A DNA stretch of 15,497 nt from an uncultured Collinsella sp. (GTDB lineage: Bacteria > Actinomycetota > Coriobacteriia > Coriobacteriales > Coriobacteriaceae), in assembly GCA_902494295.1 (NCBI GenBank), contig CABUSL010000037.1, positions 1 to 15,497 on the forward strand, read 5' to 3'. How positions within the stretch are numbered: the stretch's first letter is position 1; every line of letters begins with the position of its first letter. Made by a program: the position numbers and the translations under genes. The notes under the pieces are model-generated. The model was not told the DNA's origin. It did not search any database and saw only the letters and a list, made by a program, of their open reading frames with translations. Shown one piece after another: positions 13,987-15,497 of this stretch.

Positions 13987-14017
13987 ATTTTACTATATAA
14001 TTAACGATAAACGATAA
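13987..14017 (-). promoter_or_regulatory. Promoter/operator region of the DUF2975-XRE operon with tandem 7-bp repeats
   Basis: On the plus map ACGATAA occurs twice without a gap (14004-14010, 14011-14017), next to minus-strand -10 candidates TATAGT (13992-13997) and TAAAAT (13987-13992). The repeats lie about where a -35 would be. A binding site for the XRE protein of the operon is a natural guess. Confidence 0.45.
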
Positions 14018-14049
14018 ATAATTGCGGATATAAAGATGGTAACGCCGGG

Positions 14050-14063
14050 TCTAACAGAGCCAA
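14050..14063 (+). repeat. Left copy of a 14-bp inverted repeat
   Basis: TCTAACAGAGCCAA is the exact reverse complement of 14852-14865. The two copies enclose the AT-richer two-gene cassette. Read the other way, each copy begins TTGGCTCTGTTAGA, which resembles the outer ends of some insertion sequences. A perfect 14-mer inverted pair could also arise by chance in a window of this size. Confidence 0.45.
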
Positions 14064-14087
14064 AAGAAATATAACCTGCTGCAGCAA

Positions 14088-14119
14088 TTGACTTGCTAAG
14101 GGCTCGAGTTGGTTATATA
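14088..14119 (+). promoter_or_regulatory. Weak promoter candidate for the secreted-peptide gene
   Basis: TTGACT (14088-14093) is a good -35, but the nearest -10-like boxes (TTATAT 14113-14118, TATATA 14114-14119) stand at 19-20 bp, longer than the best spacing. The surrounding 100 bases are AT-rich. Confidence 0.3.
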
Positions 14120-14169
14120 TATCTAAAATAGTCACAATATACAAAAACTGAGAGATGTTGGGGATATAG

Positions 14170-14427
14170 ATGAAAAGATCTAAGGGTTTTCTTTTGTTAG
14201 TAATGATGCTGCTTGGATTGTTCTGTCTGAGCAGCCCTTCTTGGGCCGAGGCTGCCTGTCCTGAAGGTGAACTTCAGCAGTCTTATACGGGCAGCCTGCT
14301 CATAAGCGCTAAGGAGGGTGATGCCGATTCTCAGTCTGGAGTAAATCCCCTTGCCACTTTTGAGGGAGATGGAGGAACAGTCAAGCTTGACCATATTGGT
14401 AGCGGGATTTTGAGATGGCAAGTTTAG
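14170..14427 (+). CDS. Small secreted protein, unknown function (possibly truncated)
   Basis: 85 aa. A classical signal peptide has a basic n-region (MKRSK), a Leu/Met-rich core (GFLLLVMMLLGLFCL) and a signal-peptidase-I-like end SWAEA or AEAA near residues 25-29. The mature part has about 57 residues with no recognised domain. It ends abruptly after VKLDHIGSGILRWQV, so it may be the N-terminal remnant of a longer surface protein; no continuation is evident in other frames. GGGGATATAG precedes the ATG as a modest SD. Codon use is clearly less GC-biased than in the left part of the window. It lies 14 bases before the next gene and shares its transcript. Confidence 0.6.
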   Translation: MKRSKGFLLLVMMLLGLFCLSSPSWAEAACPEGELQQSYTGSLLISAKEGDADSQSGVNPLATFEGDGGTVKLDHIGSGILRWQV

Positions 14428-14429
14428 TC

Positions 14430-14435
14430 GGGAGG
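14430..14435 (+). promoter_or_regulatory. Strong RBS deciding the start of the 121-aa gene
   Basis: GGGAGG lies 6 bases before ATG 14442. The in-frame ATG 14415 overlaps the preceding gene and has no SD. Confidence 0.7.
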
Positions 14436-14441
14436 TCGCTC

Positions 14442-14807
14442 ATGGACACCATATATGACGGGGACGATTGGGTCGAACATTATACTTGGCGCCTGGTCGG
14501 TTCGAATGACAATGGGGATGTGGTGTTTGATGGGCTATGCCCAAAGCATCTCCATCCTTTTGTCTCATCGTTAATTGAGAGTTCCGCTCGTGTTGCCCCT
14601 TACAGCTCGGCATCGCTTAATGATGCGGACGTTCTTAAAATCATAAATGACTCTATTGACGAGGGTATGATGAGCAGCTTGCTGTTTTCTCGGCTTGTGG
14701 GGCTAGATGAGGCTAGCTCAAAACGACTGCTTGCGGGTGAAAAGGTGGAGCTCGCCTATCATTCGATGGTTTCAATCCTGCGGCTGGCCGATGCTCTTCG
14801 AAAATAA
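14442..14807 (+). CDS. Uncharacterised 121-aa protein with helix-turn-helix-like C-terminal half
   Basis: Acidic, soluble, no signal peptide. The N-terminal part (MDTIYDGDDWVEHYTWRLVG) looks beta-rich. The C-terminal half is helical and ends with SRLVGLDEASSKRLLAGEKV and MVSILRLADALRK, whose spacing faintly resembles a Cro-like helix-turn-helix followed by a helix, as in small antitoxins. That resemblance is weak and is not a family call. Together with the secreted peptide it forms a two-gene unit inside the 14-bp inverted repeats, ending at a strong terminator. Composition is AT-richer than in the left part of the window. A role as an immunity or antitoxin-like partner of the secreted peptide is conceivable but unsupported. 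Confidence 0.55.
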   Translation: MDTIYDGDDWVEHYTWRLVGSNDNGDVVFDGLCPKHLHPFVSSLIESSARVAPYSSASLNDADVLKIINDSIDEGMMSSLLFSRLVGLDEASSKRLLAGEKVELAYHSMVSILRLADALRK

Positions 14808-14809
14808 AT

Positions 14810-14849
14810 AAAAACGGGACAAGTGAGCTACATCACTTGTCCCGTTTTT
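14810..14849. terminator. Strong intrinsic terminator of the two-gene cassette
   Basis: A perfect 17-bp stem, AAAAACGGGACAAGTGA (14810-14826) with TCACTTGTCCCGTTTTT (14833-14849), has the loop GCTACA. The A-run and T-run make it usable on both strands. Confidence 0.92.
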
Positions 14850-14851
14850 AA

Positions 14852-14865
14852 TTGGCTCTGTTAGA
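14852..14865 (+). repeat. Right copy of the 14-bp inverted repeat
   Basis: TTGGCTCTGTTAGA, the exact reverse complement of 14050-14063. It is followed after a few bases by TTGACA (14872-14877), as would be seen at an insertion-sequence end carrying a -35 box. No transposase gene follows. Confidence 0.45.
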
Positions 14866-14907
14866 TCAGAATTGACATACGAGTGTCCCCATGGTGCCAT
14901 ATCGTTA

Positions 14908-14933
14908 GCCCCGTAGACCGCGACGGACGGGGC
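14908..14933. repeat. GC-rich inverted repeat
   Basis: GCCCCGT (14908-14914) pairs with ACGGGGC (14927-14933), with an inner CCG/CGG. No T-run follows. It is the start of the 600-bp gene-free stretch ahead of the PTS gene; its role is unknown. Confidence 0.4.
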
Positions 14934-14986
14934 AGCACGAACGCCGAGGACCTGGTAACTTTCCTCAATTCATGTGGGAAAACGGC

Positions 14987-15000
14987 TGAAAACGATTGCA
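14987..15000 (+). promoter_or_regulatory. cre-like (LacI/CcpA-type) operator candidate
   Basis: TGAAAACGATTGCA fits the catabolite-response pattern TGNAAACGNWNNCA at every fixed base. In actinobacteria the binder would be a LacI-family regulator rather than a Firmicutes CcpA (inference). The position, 460 bp before the PTS start, is rather far upstream. Confidence 0.45.
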
Positions 15001-15003
15001 AAT

Positions 15004-15036
15004 GACCGGTGAACGGTCGAAAACTACCGTTCACCG
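15004..15036. repeat. Operator-like module A (GACCG..CGGTC plus 11-bp inverted repeat)
   Basis: GACCG-GTGAA-CGGTC (15004-15018) overlaps a perfect 11-bp inverted pair, CGGTGAACGGT (15007-15017) and ACCGTTCACCG (15026-15036). The first 20 bases recur with two changes in module B at 15223. AACTGGT then repeats at 15048 and 15058, one helical turn apart. Confidence 0.6.
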
Positions 15037-15135
15037 ATAATCTTGAGAACTGGTTCTAACTGGTATTAAGTCAAAAAGACCAATTCACAAATCTTCACAA
15101 TGACCTGCAATTATTCCACATGCTTTTTTAGCCAC

Positions 15136-15178
15136 CCTACGTTGTTTATACCGTCGAAACAATGCCGATCGGGTAGGC
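15136..15178. repeat. Nested inverted repeat between the operator-like modules
   Basis: TTGTTT pairs with AAACAA around ATACCGTCG, and CCTAC with GTAGG outside it. It may be a DNA-level structure or a leader hairpin; no T-run follows. Confidence 0.35.
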
Positions 15179-15182
15179 GAAC

Positions 15183-15205
15183 GTTTCGAAACGGTTTCAA
15201 AACCG
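15183..15205. promoter_or_regulatory. Overlapping palindromes resembling LacI-family operators
   Basis: Three perfect symmetric elements share bases: GTTTCGAAAC (15183-15192), GAAAC-G-GTTTC (15188-15198) and CGGTTT-CA-AAACCG (15192-15205). The CG-centred A/T-run pattern is typical of LacI-type operators. Confidence 0.5.
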
Positions 15206-15222
15206 CAGGTAGAAGTGTTAAC

Positions 15223-15258
15223 GACCGGTAAACGGTCGAAATATCACCGTGAGCGGTG
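15223..15258. repeat. Operator-like module B
   Basis: GACCG-GTAAA-CGGTC (15223-15237) followed by CACCG-TGAG-CGGTG (15245-15258). It repeats the layout of module A 219 bp downstream, keeping GACCGGT, AACGGTCGAAA and a following ACCGT. Confidence 0.6.
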
Positions 15259-15260
15259 CA

Positions 15261-15270
15261 AAAACGTTTT
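15261..15270. promoter_or_regulatory. CG-centred palindrome near the PTS promoter
   Basis: AAAACGTTTT is a perfect 10-bp palindrome with CGGT (15254-15257) on the left and ACCG (15271-15274) on the right. It lies 39 bp before the candidate -10 box, so a protein bound here could act on transcription directly. Confidence 0.45.
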
Positions 15271-15305
15271 ACCGTATGAATCAACGAAAGCGACCTCTTC
15301 TGGGG

Positions 15306-15314
15306 TGATATAGT
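15306..15314 (+). promoter_or_regulatory. Extended -10 promoter candidate for the PTS operon
   Basis: TATAGT (15309-15314) is preceded by TG at 15306-15307, giving an extended -10. No good -35 is found 17 bp upstream (GAAAGC), which would suit a promoter that needs an activator. Transcription would start near 15321, giving a 140-base leader. Confidence 0.5.
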
Positions 15315-15330
15315 GACAACAACACATCAC

Positions 15331-15360
15331 GTGGTTACTACCAGTTTAGAAACCACTGGT
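15331..15360 (+). promoter_or_regulatory. Two mutually exclusive hairpins in the PTS leader
   Basis: GTGGTT (15331-15336) can pair with AACCAC (15351-15356), or ACCAGT (15340-15345) with ACTGGT (15355-15360). They share 15355-15356 and cannot both form as full stems. No terminator with a T-run follows, so any switching would not be a standard antiterminator. Confidence 0.4.
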
Positions 15361-15460
15361 CTTCAAAGAACGCTTTCTAAGAAGCTTTAAGGGCGAGCGC
15401 CCGCTGGCTTCCGAAAATCATCGGACTCAGATTGTACACACCTTCGGAAGGGAAATTTGA

Positions 15461-15497
15461 ATGGTTGGCTTTATTCTTACCGGTCATGGACAGTTCG
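15461..15497 (+). CDS. PTS sugar transporter EIIA, mannose/fructose/sorbose family (3' end outside window)
   Basis: Only 12 codons are visible: MVGFILTGHGQF. This is the characteristic first strand of EIIA-Man domains, in which the His in the GHG/SHG step (here His9) takes the phosphate from HPr and passes it to EIIB. EIIA acts in the cytoplasm at the membrane complex that imports and phosphorylates hexoses or amino sugars. AAGGGA (15448-15453) is 7 bases before the ATG. The extended control region upstream suggests the first gene of a regulated EIIA-B-C-D operon continuing to the right. The sugar cannot be inferred from this fragment. Confidence 0.75.
   Translation, partial: MVGFILTGHGQF

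Noticed and set aside
15380..15460. Sigma-54 promoter, as found before some mannose PTS operons
   Set aside because: I looked for GG-N10-GC with TGGC/TTGC context between 14870 and 15460 and found no acceptable match.
1..15497. CRISPR arrays, tRNA or rRNA genes, intact transposases
   Set aside because: No regularly spaced direct repeats, no T-arm or anticodon-arm pattern and no transposase motifs were seen on either strand. A tool search could still find a divergent tRNA.

Overview
The window is about 15.5 kb of high-GC bacterial DNA. Coding density is high, Shine-Dalgarno (SD) sites are GGAG-like, and most genes lie on the + strand. The gene set is holB partial, a RicT/PSP1 protein with a long Arg-rich tail, comF, long-form HPF/RaiA, DegV, an NAD-type isocitrate dehydrogenase and a mannose-family PTS IIA. 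Together with the codon bias, this fits a gut actinobacterium of the class Coriobacteriia, most likely Collinsella or a close relative. That assignment comes from recall of such genomes, not from a search.

Layout. (1) 1-2611: the 3' part of holB (clamp-loader delta') overlaps ricT by 10 bases. (2) 2612-4641: comF, whose SD lies inside a 15-bp hairpin, then a 369-aa protein with a C-terminal DUF559/Vsr-like nuclease-fold motif. (3) 4642-5373: non-coding but full of structure. It holds a 227-bp element with 53-bp inverted ends, a run of GC-rich hairpins, and a promoter (TATAAT) driving a roughly 320-nt RNA closed by nested long-range helices. This RNA candidate is the most interesting item in the window. 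It lies between comF and raiA, the neighbourhood I recall for the raiA-motif noncoding RNA, but I cannot confirm that identity. (4) 5392-8320: an orphan solute-binding lipoprotein with a strong terminator, long HPF with a strong terminator, and a DegV protein. (5) 8419-11738: a tight four-gene unit of a beta-hydroxyacid dehydrogenase with a His/Cys-rich tail, a small membrane protein, a HEAT-like protein and isocitrate dehydrogenase. (6) 11865-12950: a membrane-anchored SurA-N-like protein with an acidic cytoplasmic arm. (7) 13065-13952, minus strand: a DUF2975 membrane protein plus a small XRE regulator, separated from the preceding gene by a bidirectional terminator. (8) 14050-14865: an AT-richer two-gene cassette (secreted peptide plus a 121-aa protein) flanked by a perfect 14-bp inverted repeat. 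(9) 14866-15460: about 600 bp of repeat-rich control DNA ahead of a mannose-family PTS IIA gene, which runs off the window.

How the genes fit together: the first part is information-processing housekeeping (replication, RNA-related, uptake-type phosphoribosyltransferase, ribosome hibernation). The middle is central metabolism and envelope proteins. The right end is accessory DNA next to a sugar-uptake operon with an elaborate control region. I see no tRNA, rRNA, CRISPR array or intact transposase gene.
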